DNA of 7,105 bases, from NCBI GenBank assembly GCA_959026725.1, contig CAUFMG010000028.1, positions 1-7,105 on the forward strand, written 5' to 3'. Below, in pieces: positions 6,596 to 7,105 of the stretch. The notes beneath the pieces are model-generated. The model made no database searches and was not told where the DNA came from. It worked only from the letters and a program-made list of their open reading frames with translations. Source of the DNA: an uncultured Collinsella sp. GTDB taxonomy: Bacteria; Actinomycetota; Coriobacteriia; Coriobacteriales; Coriobacteriaceae. The first letter of the stretch is position 1; each line of letters begins with the position of its first letter. A program made the translations under genes and the position numbers.

Positions 6596-7105
6596 ATGAA
6601 GGTCGGGATTGTTACTTTTACCTTTGGTGACAATTATGGTCAGCGTCTGCAGAATTATGCTGTTCAGGAGCTGCTTCAAAGAAGGGGAGCGGATGCGAGC
6701 ACGATTCGCCAAAGCGAGCCACGTTGCAGCCTAAAGCACCAGGTTAAAGTTTTTCTTGTCGATAGCTTCGCTGGTAAGAGGGGGGCCAAACGAGCGAGGC
6801 ATTCAGCGTTTCTTCGATTCGATGAGGAACATATTAAATATGAGCCGAATTATTCTTTGCCGGATTTCCCGCCGAGAAAATCCGATGGTTTCGACGCTTT
6901 TGTAGCGGGAAGCGATCAGATTTGGTCCCCTTACATTCCTGATAGCAATGGTGCTATGTTTCTTTGCTTTGCCGAAAGTGTCAAGAAAGTGTCTCTCTCG
7001 GCTAGCATTTCTGCACCTGAGCTGCCCGTGGAGAAAAAAAGCACATACAGGGAAGGCTTAATAGTGACAAGTAACTATTTTGTCGCAGAGAACGGTGTGA
7101 CCCGA
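6596..7105 (+). CDS. Polysaccharide pyruvyl transferase family protein, N-terminal part (3' truncated by the window)
   Basis: An open frame from ATG at 6596 runs to the window edge, 170 residues visible. It starts MKVGIVTF followed by NYGQRLQNYAVQELL (13-27), the family's 'NYGxxLQxYAL' signature, and has FDAFVAGSDQIWSPY (99-113), the diagnostic 'GSDQxW' motif. VSLSASISAPELP (132-144) corresponds to the 'YxASxG' region. Members transfer pyruvate from phosphoenolpyruvate onto a sugar hydroxyl pair as a ketal, making the glycan acidic; CsaB and WcaK are relatives. It is cytoplasmic, with no signal peptide. About half of a typical protein is missing. Near the edge, where many relatives have 'SVRE', this protein reads FVAEN (162-166). 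It begins 8 nt after the Wzy-like gene, so it probably belongs to the same operon. The acceptor sugar is unknown; ManNAc is plausible given wecB. Confidence 0.88.
   Translation, partial: MKVGIVTFTFGDNYGQRLQNYAVQELLQRRGADASTIRQSEPRCSLKHQVKVFLVDSFAGKRGAKRARHSAFLRFDEEHIKYEPNYSLPDFPPRKSDGFDAFVAGSDQIWSPYIPDSNGAMFLCFAESVKKVSLSASISAPELPVEKKSTYREGLIVTSNYFVAENGVTR

Overview
The window is a slice of a cell-surface polysaccharide (capsule, exopolysaccharide or wall-glycan) biosynthesis locus. All seven genes lie on the + strand, packed end to end, and the first and last run off the window. Two genes (the rmlD tail and wecB) are GC-rich, about 60-77% in sampled 60-base lines, with codon use typical of a high-GC Actinomycetota. 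The protein style would fit a gut or oral genus such as Collinsella, Olsenella or Bifidobacterium. That taxonomic guess rests on composition and general protein resemblance only. The other five genes are much poorer in GC (about 35-53% in sampled lines), as is usual for exchangeable glycan-specific genes.

Layout: 1-374, C-terminal part of a dTDP-4-dehydrorhamnose reductase (RmlD). 371-1483, GT4-type glycosyltransferase. 1485-2618, non-hydrolysing UDP-GlcNAc 2-epimerase (WecB/MnaA). 2615-3952, WbsX/GH99-like protein. 3949-5304, second GT4-like glycosyltransferase with a cysteine cluster. 5301-6587, polytopic membrane protein resembling a Wzy polymerase or O-antigen ligase. 6596 to the window end, N-terminal 170 residues of a polysaccharide pyruvyl transferase. 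Four junctions overlap by 4 bp (GTGA or ATGA), one has a 1-nt gap and one an 8-nt gap. There is no stretch long enough for an internal promoter or terminator between genes, so the set is probably one translationally coupled transcription unit starting upstream.

How they fit together (inference): RmlD supplies dTDP-L-rhamnose and WecB supplies UDP-ManNAc. The two glycosyltransferases assemble a lipid-linked repeat unit at the cytoplasmic face, the pyruvyl transferase adds an acidic ketal, and the Wzy-like protein polymerises exported units. No flippase (Wzx), chain-length regulator or initiating transferase is visible, so these should lie outside the window. The least understood part is the coupled pair of the WbsX protein and the cysteine-cluster glycosyltransferase. 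The WbsX protein keeps a Glu-x-x-Glu pair like that of GH99 endomannosidases although it looks cytoplasmic. I see no tRNA, rRNA, CRISPR, insertion sequence or attachment site.
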